From Streptomyces lanatus (GTDB lineage Bacteria; Actinomycetota; Actinomycetes; Streptomycetales; Streptomycetaceae): DNA of 64,000 nucleotides. The translations under genes and the position numbers were made by a program. Of this stretch, positions 33,057-41,246 are shown in pieces. Each line of letters opens with the position of its first letter. Position 1 is the stretch's first letter. The notes under the pieces are model-generated. The model was not told the origin of the DNA. It saw only the letters and a program-made list of their open reading frames with translations, and ran no database searches. Location: NCBI RefSeq assembly GCF_014655715.1, contig NZ_BNBM01000012.1:124001-188000 (forward strand). The letters run 5' to 3'.

Positions 33057-33514
33057 GCCCCCTCCAACGGGTCCAGCGCGCCGGTGGTTACGACGCGGAT
33101 TCGCAATGTGACCCTCTGTGTTCCTGGGCGACCGGTTACCCCGTCACCCCGCTCGGTGCACGCGGCGCTTGGAGGTGCCCCGGGTTGCGGGCCGGGCAAC
33201 ACGCGCCCCTGAGTGCTTCGCTCCGCCCACTTCCGGCCGTCCTATGTCAAGTGAATCGCGTAGAGGCCACCGTTAGTTCATTCGAAGGGGTGGCGAATGG
33301 TGGCGATTCAGGGATCGCCATGGCTGGGGGCGTGATCGTAGGATTACCGTGTGTGCACGGAGCTACGGGGCACATGCACTTGTGGGTATGCCGGAGGCAA
33401 CTCGGCTTTCCGTTCGAAGGGTGAGAACTACCGGACGGGCAACCGTATTTACCGGCATTCTGATAGGGCTTGGCGCACTCGGTGACAAGTGGTCCAAGGG
33501 ATGGGGGCGTTCCA
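33057..33514. other. 458-base divergent regulatory region before nsdA
   Basis: No gene seen. Base composition is lower in GC toward the nsdA side. GGTGGCGAAT (33289-33298) and GGTGGCGATT (33299-33308) are tandem copies of a 10-base unit, and TGGCGAT (33301-33307) with ATCGCCA (33314-33320) forms an inverted repeat. These may be regulator sites for nsdA. Confidence 0.45.
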
Positions 33515-35008
33515 GTGAGCGGCAACAGCGGAAGCGGTACGAGTGCCGGTGGCGCATCGCACGCTGACAAGCGCCCGAACGAGCTGCTCGCCTCCTGGTT
33601 CGTGCGCAGCGGCTGGTCGAAGGGCGAACTGGCCCGCCAAGTGAACCGCCGCGCCCGCCAGTTGGGCGCCAACCACATCTCCACCGACACCTCCCGCGTA
33701 CGCCGCTGGCTGGACGGCGAGAACCCCCGCGAGCCGATCCCGCGCATCCTGTCGGAGCTGTTCTCGGAGCGGTTCGGCTGTGTCGTCTCCGTCGAGGACC
33801 TCGGCCTGCGCGCCGCACGGCAGTCACCCTCCGTGTCCGGCATCGACCTGCCCTGGACCGCCCCGCAGACGGTGGCCCTGCTCAGCGAGTTCTCGCGCAG
33901 CGACCTGATGCTGGCGCGGCGCGGCTTCCTGGGGAGCTCGCTCGCCCTGTCCGCGGGCCCGGCGCTCATCGAGCCGATGCAGCGCTGGCTGGTCCCCGCC
34001 CCGCCCGCCCCGCGCCAGGACTCCCGGCCCGTGCCGTCCTCCCGCGCGCGTGGCCGGCTCTCCAGGCCGGAGCTGGACCTGCTGGAGTCCACCACCGTGA
34101 TGTTCCGGCAGTGGGACGCCCAGTGCGGCGGCGGTCTGCGCCGCAAGGCGGTCGTGGGCCAGCTGCACGAGGTGACCGACCTCCTCCAGGAACCCCAGCC
34201 CGAGGCCACCACCCGCAGACTGTTCAAGGTCGCCGCCGAGCTGGCCGAGCTGGCCGGCTGGATGTCGTACGACGTCGGGCTCCAGCCCAGCGCCCAGAAG
34301 TACTTCGTCTTGGCGCTGCACGCCGCCAAGGAGGCCGGCGACCGGCCGCTCGGCTCGTACGTCCTGTCCAGCATGAGCCGCCAGATGATCCACCTAGGCC
34401 GGCCCGATGACGCCCTGGAGCTGATCCATCTCGCGCAGTACGGCAGCCGGGACTGCGCCAGTCCGCGCACCCAGTCGATGCTGTATGCGATGGAGGCCCG
34501 CGCGTACGCCAACATGGGCCAGCCCGGCAAGTGCAAGCGGGCCGTCCGGATGGCCGAGGACACCTTCGCCGAGGCTGACGACTGGGACGAGCCCGACCCC
34601 GACTGGATCCGCTTCTTCTCCGAGGCCGAGCTGTACGGCGAGAACTCCCACTCCTACCGTGACCTGGCCTATGTCGCCGGCCGCAGCCCGACGTACGCCT
34701 CGCTGGCCGAGCCCCTGATGCGGCAGGCCGTGGACCTGTTCGCGAAGGACGGCGAGCACCAGCGGTCGTACGCGCTGAACCTCATCGGGGTGGCCACCGT
34801 CCATCTGCTGCGGGGCGAGCCCGAGCAGAGCGCGGTCTATGCCGAGCAGGCCATGGCGGTCGCCAAGAAGGTGCGCTCCGAGCGCGTCAACACTCGTATC
34901 CGAAAGACGGTCGACACGGCCGTGCGGGACTTCGGTGATCTCGCCGAGGTCGTGGACCTGACGGACAAGCTCGCGGTGGAGCTGCCGGAGACCGCGGAGG
35001 CGGTCTGA
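33515..35008 (+). CDS. nsdA: NsdA, TPR-type negative regulator of differentiation
   Basis: 497 residues. N-terminal ~100 residues look like a helix-turn-helix-bearing region (RPNELLASWFVRSGWSKGELARQVNRRA... followed by DTSRVRRWLDGENP), then TPR-type helices (~200-480). NsdA in S. coelicolor represses sporulation and antibiotic synthesis; assignment rests on this architecture and the position next to amtB-glnK. GTG 33515 is chosen over TTG 33470 because a G-rich ribosome-binding stretch precedes it. A large inverted repeat follows the stop. Confidence 0.85.
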   Translation: MSGNSGSGTSAGGASHADKRPNELLASWFVRSGWSKGELARQVNRRARQLGANHISTDTSRVRRWLDGENPREPIPRILSELFSERFGCVVSVEDLGLRAARQSPSVSGIDLPWTAPQTVALLSEFSRSDLMLARRGFLGSSLALSAGPALIEPMQRWLVPAPPAPRQDSRPVPSSRARGRLSRPELDLLESTTVMFRQWDAQCGGGLRRKAVVGQLHEVTDLLQEPQPEATTRRLFKVAAELAELAGWMSYDVGLQPSAQKYFVLALHAAKEAGDRPLGSYVLSSMSRQMIHLGRPDDALELIHLAQYGSRDCASPRTQSMLYAMEARAYANMGQPGKCKRAVRMAEDTFAEADDWDEPDPDWIRFFSEAELYGENSHSYRDLAYVAGRSPTYASLAEPLMRQAVDLFAKDGEHQRSYALNLIGVATVHLLRGEPEQSAVYAEQAMAVAKKVRSERVNTRIRKTVDTAVRDFGDLAEVVDLTDKLAVELPETAEAV

Positions 35009-35044
35009 AAGGCCGGGGCGATCCCCGGCACCCCAGTACCCCGG

Positions 35045-35113
35045 CCGCGGCCGGCCCTCCCGAACTGCCCGACTCGGCTCCCCCATGCCAGGTCATCGGA
35101 GGGCCGACCGCGG
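35045..35113 (+). terminator. Long inverted repeat after nsdA
   Basis: 16-base arms 35045-35060 and 35098-35113 with one mismatch and a 37-base loop; the same 13-base string CCGCGGCCGGCCC also recurs directly at 35108-35120. A smaller hairpin CCGGGG-CGAT-CCCCGG precedes it at 35013-35028. Confidence 0.5.
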
Positions 35114-35209
35114 CCGGCCCATGCGCCCCCACTGAAGGTTGCGCCACGATAACGATCGACGCGGCCGGCATCCGGCAGTTCATCGACGCGTAACACACAG
35201 GGCGCCTTC

Positions 35210-35247
35210 GTCACGGCGGCGAAACAACGAGGGGCTTCCACCGAAAC
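35210..35247 (+). promoter_or_regulatory. GlnR-type nitrogen regulation site upstream of amtB
   Basis: GTCAC (35210) - 6 bases - GAAAC (35221) - 6 bases - GGGCT (35232, degenerate) - 6 bases - GAAAC (35243): four half-sites at exact 11-base steps, matching the known Streptomyces GlnR pattern gTnAC-n6-GaAAC repeated twice. About 95 bases before the amtB start. In S. coelicolor GlnR activates amtB-glnK-glnD under nitrogen limitation. Confidence 0.7.
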
Positions 35248-35342
35248 GGCGCTGCGCCAATCTCTTGGCGCATAACCGGCCCACCCCTCATTCCGCTCAG
35301 GCTTCGCCCGCACGGGGCCGTACACATGACGAGGAGACGCCG

Positions 35343-36686
35343 ATGGCACCAGCCATCACGCTTGCGGCAGACGCCCCCGAGCTGTCCGCCGCCAACACAG
35401 GTTTCATGCTCATCTGTTCCGCCCTGGTGATGCTCATGACCCCGGGACTGGCCTTCTTCTACGGAGGCATGGTCCGCGTCAAGAGCACCCTGAACATGCT
35501 GATGATGAGCTTCATCAGCCTGGGGATCGTCACCATCCTGTGGGTGCTGTACGGCTTCTCCATGGCGTTCGGCACCGACTCCGGCAGCATCATCGGCTGG
35601 AACTCCGACTGGGTCGGCCTCAGCAACATCGGCCTGACGCAGCTCTGGGACGGCTACACGATCCCGATCTTCGTCTTCCTGGTCTTCCAGCTGATGTTCG
35701 CGATCATCACGCCCGCCCTGATCAGCGGTGCTCTCGCGGACCGCGTGAAGTTCTCCGCGTGGGCCCTGTTCATCGCCCTGTGGGCCACGGTCGTCTACTT
35801 CCCGGTCGCGCACTGGGTGTGGGGCGCCGGCGGCTGGGCCTTCGAGTTCGGTGTGATCGACTTCGCCGGTGGTACGGCGGTGCACATCAACGCCGGTGCC
35901 GCGGCGCTCGGCGTGATCCTCGTCATCGGCAAGCGCGTCGGCTTCAAGAAGGACCCGATGCGCCCGCACAGCCTCCCGCTGGTCATGCTCGGCGCCGGTC
36001 TGCTGTGGTTCGGCTGGTTCGGCTTCAACGCCGGCTCGTGGCTCGGCAACGACGACGGCGTCGGCGCGCTGATGTTCGTCAACACGCAGGTCGCCACCGC
36101 CGCCGCCATGCTGGCCTGGCTGATCTACGAGAAGATCCGCCACGGCGCGTTCACCACGCTGGGTGCCGCCTCCGGCGCGGTCGCCGGTCTGGTCGCCATC
36201 ACCCCGTCCGGCGGCGCGGTCTCCCCGCTCGGTGCCATCGCCGTCGGTGCCATCGCCGGTCTGCTGTGCGCCATGGCCGTCGGCCTGAAGTACAGGTTCG
36301 GCTACGACGACTCGCTCGACGTCGTCGGCGTCCACCTGGTCGGCGGTGTCGTCGGCTCCCTGCTGATCGGCTTCTTCGCCAGCGGCAAGGGCCAGTCCGA
36401 CGTCGAGGGCCTCTTCTACGGCGGCGGCCTGACCCAGTTCTGGAAGCAGTGCGCCGGTGTCTTCGCCGTCCTGGCCTACTCGCTGGTCGTCTCCGCGCTC
36501 CTCGCCTTCATCCTCGACAAGACCATCGGCATGCGGGTCACCGAGGACGACGAGGTCGCCGGCATCGACCAGGCCGAGCATGCCGAGACCGCATACGACT
36601 TCAGCGGCGCCGGTGGCGGTGCCGCCCGGACCGCCGCAGCCCCGGCCCCGGTCGCGGCAGCCGCGAGCAAGAAGGTGGACGCATGA
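35343..36686 (+). CDS. amtB: Ammonium transporter AmtB
   Basis: 447 residues, eleven predicted membrane helices. Conserved FFYGGMVR at the first helix, twin pore histidines in FPVAHWVWG and VVGVHLVGGVVGS, GGTAVHINAG and FGFNAGS motifs. C-terminal cytoplasmic tail holds TEDDEVAGIDQAEHAETAY, where GlnK binds in other species, then an Ala-rich end. ATG 35343 after GAGGAGA. Overlaps glnK by 4 bases. Placed behind a GlnR site. Confidence 0.96.
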   Translation: MAPAITLAADAPELSAANTGFMLICSALVMLMTPGLAFFYGGMVRVKSTLNMLMMSFISLGIVTILWVLYGFSMAFGTDSGSIIGWNSDWVGLSNIGLTQLWDGYTIPIFVFLVFQLMFAIITPALISGALADRVKFSAWALFIALWATVVYFPVAHWVWGAGGWAFEFGVIDFAGGTAVHINAGAAALGVILVIGKRVGFKKDPMRPHSLPLVMLGAGLLWFGWFGFNAGSWLGNDDGVGALMFVNTQVATAAAMLAWLIYEKIRHGAFTTLGAASGAVAGLVAITPSGGAVSPLGAIAVGAIAGLLCAMAVGLKYRFGYDDSLDVVGVHLVGGVVGSLLIGFFASGKGQSDVEGLFYGGGLTQFWKQCAGVFAVLAYSLVVSALLAFILDKTIGMRVTEDDEVAGIDQAEHAETAYDFSGAGGGAARTAAAPAPVAAAASKKVDA

Positions 36687-37021
36687 AGCTCATCACCGCC
36701 GTCGTCAAGCCGCACCGGCTCGACGAGATCAAGGAAGCCCTCCAGGCCTTCGGAGTCCACGGCCTGACGGTCACCGAGGCGAGCGGCTACGGTCGTCAGC
36801 GGGGCCACACCGAGGTCTACCGCGGTGCCGAGTACACCGTCGACCTGGTCCCGAAGATCCGCATCGAGGTCCTGGCCGAGGACGACGACGCCGAGCAGCT
36901 GATCGACGTCATCGTCAAGGCCGCCCGCACCGGCAAGATCGGTGACGGCAAGGTCTGGTCCCTGCCGGTCGAGACGGCCGTACGGGTCCGGACCGGCGAG
37001 CGCGGACCCGACGCGCTCTGA
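36683..37021 (+). CDS. glnK: Nitrogen regulatory PII protein
   Basis: 112 residues. Small trimeric signal protein that senses 2-oxoglutarate and energy charge and gates AmtB. Contains the T-loop GRQRGHTEVYRGAEY with Tyr51, the residue that is adenylylated in actinobacteria, and the B-loop TGKIGDGKVW. Start ATG 36683 overlaps the amtB stop; its modifier glnD follows after 24 bases. Confidence 0.97.
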   Translation: MKLITAVVKPHRLDEIKEALQAFGVHGLTVTEASGYGRQRGHTEVYRGAEYTVDLVPKIRIEVLAEDDDAEQLIDVIVKAARTGKIGDGKVWSLPVETAVRVRTGERGPDAL

Positions 37022-37045
37022 CAGAAGAAGAACAGGAGCTGCTGG

Positions 37046-39496
37046 GTGTCGAGTACGGACGTGCACAACGAAACAGAGGACTCGGGACCCAGCGGCTACG
37101 CGGCGGCCCGGCTGCGTCTCCTCACCGAGGGGGCGCGGTCCGGGCCGCCGCGCCGTTCCGCCCTCGCGGAACTCACCGACGAATGGCTGACCGGCCTGTT
37201 CGCGGCCGGCGCCGAGGGGATGCGCGGCGTCTCCCTGGTCGCCGTCGGCGGGTACGGGCGCGGTGAGCTGTCCCCGCGCAGCGACCTGGATCTGCTCCTG
37301 CTGCACGACGGCGGCGACAGCAAGGCGGTCGCCGCGCTCGCCGACCGCATCTGGTACCCCGTCTGGGACCTCGGCCTCGCCCTCGACCACTCCGTGCGCA
37401 CGCCGGCCGAGGCCCGCAAGACGGCCGGCGAGGATCTGAAAGTCCAACTCGGTCTCCTGGACGCCCGCCACATCGCCGGCGACCTGGGCCTCACGGCCGG
37501 ACTGCGCACGTCGGTCCTCGCCGACTGGCGCAACCAGGCGCCCAAGCGGCTGCCCGAGCTCCAGGAGCTGTCCGCCGAACGCGCCGAGCGCCAGGGCGAG
37601 TTGCAGTACCTCCTGGAGCCCGATCTGAAGGAGGCGCGCGGCGGTCTGCGGGACGCCACGATCCTGCGCGCAGTCGCCGCGTCCTGGCTGGCCGACGCCC
37701 CGCGCGAGGGCCTCGACGACGCCCGGCGCCGACTGCTCGACGTACGCGACGCCCTGCATCTGACCACCGGGCGGGCCACCGACCGGCTCTCGCTCCAGGA
37801 GCAGGACCAGGTCGCCGCCGAGCTCGGCCTGCTCGACGCGGACACGCTGCTGCGGCAGGTGTACGAGGCGGCCCGCGTCATCTCCTATGCCAGTGACGTC
37901 ACTTGGCGCGAAGTGGGGCGCGTACTGCGGGCGCGCGCCGTACGGCCGCGGCTGCGCGCCATGCTGGGCGGCGGCGGGAAGCCGGTGGCGGAGCGGTCGC
38001 CGCTGGCCGAGGGCGTCGTGGAGCAGGACGGCGAGGTGGTGCTCGCCCGCGCCGCGCGCCCCGACCGCGACCCCGTACTTCCCTTGCGCGCCGCTGCCGC
38101 CGCCGCTCAGGCCGGACTCCCGCTCTCCCTGCACGCCGTCCGGCGCATGGCGGCGAACGTGCGCCCGCTGCCCACGCCCTGGCCCGCCGAGGCCCGTGAG
38201 CAACTGGTGACCCTGCTGGGTTCCGGGCAGCCGACCGTCGAGGTGTGGGAGGCGCTGGAGGCCGAGGGGCTGATCACACACTTCCTGCCCGACTGGGAGC
38301 GGGTGCGCTGCCGCCCACAGCGCAACGCCGTGCACATCTGGACCGTCGACCGGCACCTCATCGAGACGGCCGTGCGCGCCTCCGAGTTCACCCGCCGCGT
38401 CCACCGCCCCGACCTGCTCCTTGTCGCCGCGCTGCTGCACGACATCGGCAAGGGCTGGCCCGGTGACCACTCCGTGGCCGGCGAGATCATCGCCAAGGAC
38501 GTGGCCGCGCGCATCGGCTTCGACCGCGACGACGTCCTCGTGCTCTCCACTCTCGTACGTCATCACCTGCTGCTCGTCGAGACGGCCACCCGGCGCGACC
38601 TGGAGGACCCGGCCACCGTGCGCGCGGTCGCGGAGGCCGTCGGCTCGCAGGGCACGCTGGAGCTGCTGCACGCCCTGACCGAGGCGGACGCCCTGGCCAC
38701 CGGCCCGGCGGCGTGGTCGTCCTGGCGGGGCTCACTGGTTGCCGACCTGGTGAAACGGGTCGCGGCCGTGCTCGCCGGGGACGACCCGGACGAGCCCGAG
38801 GCCGCCGCGCCCACCGCCGAACAGGAGCGGCTCGCCATCGAGGCGGTCGCCACCGGCAGCCCCGTACTGGCCCTGCGCGCCCAGACCGAGCCGCCGACCG
38901 AGGACCAGCCCCCGGGTGACCCCGAGCCGCTCGGCGTGGAGCTGGTCATCGCCGTACCCGACCAGCCGGGTGTGCTGCCCGCCGTGGCCGGTGTCCTCGC
39001 GATGCACCGTCTGACCGTGCGCACGGCCGAGCTGAGCGCCCTGGACCTGCCCGACGGCGTCGAGGGCTCCGTGCTGCTGCTGAACTGGCGGGTCGCCGCC
39101 GAGTACGGCTCGCTGCCGCAGGCCACCCGGCTGCGCGCCGACCTCGTACGCGCCCTGGACGGCTCCCTGGACATCGCGGGCCGTCTCGCCGAGCGGGACG
39201 CGGCGTACCCGAGGCGCCGGGGCGTGGTGGCCCCCGCGGCGCGGGTGTCGGTCCATCCGGCCGCCTCCCGGCTGGCCACGGTCATCGAGGTGCGGGCGCA
39301 GGACGCCCCGGGGCTGCTGTTCCGGATCGGCCGGGCGCTGGAGGACGCGAGCGTGCGGGTGCGCAGTGCGCATGTCAGCACGCTGGGCGCCAACGCCGTC
39401 GACGCGTTCTATGTCACAGGGCCCGAGGGCGCCCCGCTGCCCGGTGAGGAGGCGGCCGCCGTGGCGCGAAAGCTGGAGGAGACCTTGCGGGGCTGA
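37046..39496 (+). CDS. glnD: PII nucleotidyltransferase GlnD
   Basis: 816 residues. Modifies and demodifies GlnK; in actinobacteria it adds AMP rather than UMP. Order: nucleotidyltransferase motif GGYGRGELSPRSDLDLLLL (residues ~66-84), HD domain LLHDIGKGWPGDHS (~464-477), and two C-terminal ACT domains (starting near ~630 VELVIAVPDQPG and ~745 VIEVRAQDAPG). GTG 37046 preceded by AGGAG. Last gene of the amtB operon; two hairpins follow. Confidence 0.94.
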   Translation: MSSTDVHNETEDSGPSGYAAARLRLLTEGARSGPPRRSALAELTDEWLTGLFAAGAEGMRGVSLVAVGGYGRGELSPRSDLDLLLLHDGGDSKAVAALADRIWYPVWDLGLALDHSVRTPAEARKTAGEDLKVQLGLLDARHIAGDLGLTAGLRTSVLADWRNQAPKRLPELQELSAERAERQGELQYLLEPDLKEARGGLRDATILRAVAASWLADAPREGLDDARRRLLDVRDALHLTTGRATDRLSLQEQDQVAAELGLLDADTLLRQVYEAARVISYASDVTWREVGRVLRARAVRPRLRAMLGGGGKPVAERSPLAEGVVEQDGEVVLARAARPDRDPVLPLRAAAAAAQAGLPLSLHAVRRMAANVRPLPTPWPAEAREQLVTLLGSGQPTVEVWEALEAEGLITHFLPDWERVRCRPQRNAVHIWTVDRHLIETAVRASEFTRRVHRPDLLLVAALLHDIGKGWPGDHSVAGEIIAKDVAARIGFDRDDVLVLSTLVRHHLLLVETATRRDLEDPATVRAVAEAVGSQGTLELLHALTEADALATGPAAWSSWRGSLVADLVKRVAAVLAGDDPDEPEAAAPTAEQERLAIEAVATGSPVLALRAQTEPPTEDQPPGDPEPLGVELVIAVPDQPGVLPAVAGVLAMHRLTVRTAELSALDLPDGVEGSVLLLNWRVAAEYGSLPQATRLRADLVRALDGSLDIAGRLAERDAAYPRRRGVVAPAARVSVHPAASRLATVIEVRAQDAPGLLFRIGRALEDASVRVRSAHVSTLGANAVDAFYVTGPEGAPLPGEEAAAVARKLEETLRG

Positions 39497-39551
39497 GAGC
39501 CTGTTCAAAGGCTCTGAACCCAGGGATCCCGGCAACCTGTGCCGCCGGGAT
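39496..39551 (+). terminator. Two hairpins between glnD and ffh
   Basis: AGAGCCT-GTTCAA-AGGCTCT (39496-39515) overlaps the glnD stop and ATCCCGGC (39526-39533) pairs with GCCGGGAT (39544-39551). Together they could end the amtB operon; the second also sits near the ffh promoter (TACCCT at 39551-39556). Confidence 0.5.
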
Positions 39552-39602
39552 ACCCTGGAGGGCGATTCCCAGCTGCCACCGACCCCGAGGACCGCGAGCG
39601 CC

Positions 39603-41156
39603 GTGTTCGATACTCTCTCCGATCGCCTCTCAGCGACTTTCAAGAACCTGCGCGGCAAGGGACGGCTCTCCGAGGCGGACATCGACGCCACCGCGCGCGA
39701 GATCCGCATCGCGCTCCTCGAAGCGGATGTGGCTCTCCCTGTCGTCCGGACGTTCATCAAGAACGTCAAGGAACGTGCGATGGGCGTCGAGGTCTCCAAG
39801 GCGCTGAACCCGGCCCAGCAGGTCCTGAAGATCGTCAACGACGAACTCGTCACGATCCTCGGCGGTGAGACCCGGCGGCTGCGGTTCGCCAAGACGTCGC
39901 CCACCGTGATCATGCTGGCGGGTCTGCAGGGTGCCGGTAAGACCACCCTCGCGGGCAAGCTCGGCCGCTGGCTGAAGGAGCAGGGCCACTCGCCGCTGCT
40001 GGTCGCCTGTGACCTCCAGCGCCCGAACGCCGTGAACCAGCTGAGCGTCGTCGCCGAGCGCGCCGGTGTCGCCGTGTACGCGCCGGAGCCGGGCAACGGC
40101 GTCGGTGACCCGGTCAAGGTCGCCAAGGACTCCATCGAGCACGCCAAGGCCAAGGTCCACGACATCGTGATCGTGGACACCGCCGGCCGCCTGGGCATCG
40201 ACCAGGAGATGATGCAGCAGGCCGCGGACATCCGTGACGCGGTCTCGCCGGACGAGATCCTGTTCGTCGTCGACGCGATGATCGGTCAGGACGCGGTCAA
40301 CACCGCCGAGGCCTTCCGCGACGGCGTCGGCTTCGACGGCGTGGTGCTCTCCAAGCTCGACGGTGACGCCCGCGGTGGTGCCGCCCTGTCGATCCGGCAG
40401 ATCACCGGCAAGCCGATCATGTTCGCGTCGAACGGCGAGAAGCTCGACGACTTCGACGCCTTCCACCCGGACCGGATGGCCTCCCGCATCCTCGACATGG
40501 GTGACCTGCTCACCCTGATCGAGCAGGCGGAGAAGACCTTCGACCAGGCCGAAGCCCAGAAGATGGCCGAGAAGCTGGCCTCCAAGAAGGGCCAGGACTT
40601 CACCCTCGACGACTTCCTGGCCCAGATGGAGCAGGTCAGGAAGATGGGCTCCATCTCCAAGCTGCTCGGCATGCTGCCCGGCATGGGTCAGATCAAGGAC
40701 CAGATCAACAACCTGGACGAGCGGGACGTCGACCGCACCGCCGCGATCATCAAGTCGATGACGCCGGGCGAGCGCCAGGAACCGACGATCATCAACGGCT
40801 CGCGGCGCGCCCGTATCGCCAAGGGCTCCGGCGTCGAGGTCAGCGCGGTCAAGAACCTCGTCGAGCGGTTCTTCGAGGCCCGCAAGATGATGTCCCGCAT
40901 GGCCCAGGGCGGCGGCATGCCGGGGATGCCGGGGATGCCGGGCATGGGCGGCGGCCCGGGCCGTTCGAAGAAGCAGCCGAAGAAAGCCAAGGGCAAGCAG
41001 CGCTCCGGCAACCCCATGAAGCGCAAGCAGCAGGAGCAGGAGGAGGCCGCCCGCAGGGCCGCCGCCGCGCAGGCCGGGGGCGCCCTCGGGCTGCCGGGCC
41101 AGCAGGCCGGGCAGGACTTCGAGCTGCCGGACGAGTTCAAGAAGTTCATGGGCTGA
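39603..41156 (+). CDS. ffh: Signal recognition particle protein Ffh
   Basis: 517 residues. SRP54 GTPase that targets nascent membrane proteins. NG domain: GLQGAGKTTLAGKLGRWL (G1), DLQRPNAVNQL, DTAGRLGID (G3), SKLDGDARGGAAL. C-terminal M domain binds SRP RNA (SRRARIAKGSG) and has a Met/Gly-rich run of MPG repeats, then a Lys/Gln-rich tail. GTG 39603 gives VFDTLSDRLSATF, the standard start. Followed by a strong terminator. Confidence 0.96.
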   Translation: MFDTLSDRLSATFKNLRGKGRLSEADIDATAREIRIALLEADVALPVVRTFIKNVKERAMGVEVSKALNPAQQVLKIVNDELVTILGGETRRLRFAKTSPTVIMLAGLQGAGKTTLAGKLGRWLKEQGHSPLLVACDLQRPNAVNQLSVVAERAGVAVYAPEPGNGVGDPVKVAKDSIEHAKAKVHDIVIVDTAGRLGIDQEMMQQAADIRDAVSPDEILFVVDAMIGQDAVNTAEAFRDGVGFDGVVLSKLDGDARGGAALSIRQITGKPIMFASNGEKLDDFDAFHPDRMASRILDMGDLLTLIEQAEKTFDQAEAQKMAEKLASKKGQDFTLDDFLAQMEQVRKMGSISKLLGMLPGMGQIKDQINNLDERDVDRTAAIIKSMTPGERQEPTIINGSRRARIAKGSGVEVSAVKNLVERFFEARKMMSRMAQGGGMPGMPGMPGMGGGPGRSKKQPKKAKGKQRSGNPMKRKQQEQEEAARRAAAAQAGGALGLPGQQAGQDFELPDEFKKFMG

Positions 41157-41176
41157 GCCCGTCCCGTACGCCAGAG

Positions 41177-41205
41177 AGGGCGCCCCTCCCGCGGAGGGGC
41201 GCCCT
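41177..41205 (+). terminator. Rho-independent terminator after ffh
   Basis: Perfect 13-base arms (41177-41189, 41193-41205) with a 3-base loop and a short TT after the stem. Confidence 0.8.
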
Positions 41206-41246
41206 TTGCGCGTGCCAGGGCCCGCTGTCTGCCGTAACGTCCAGAT

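Noticed and set aside
36476..38671. 731-codon minus-strand frame over amtB-glnK-glnD
   Set aside because: Antisense to three recognised genes; no family resemblance.
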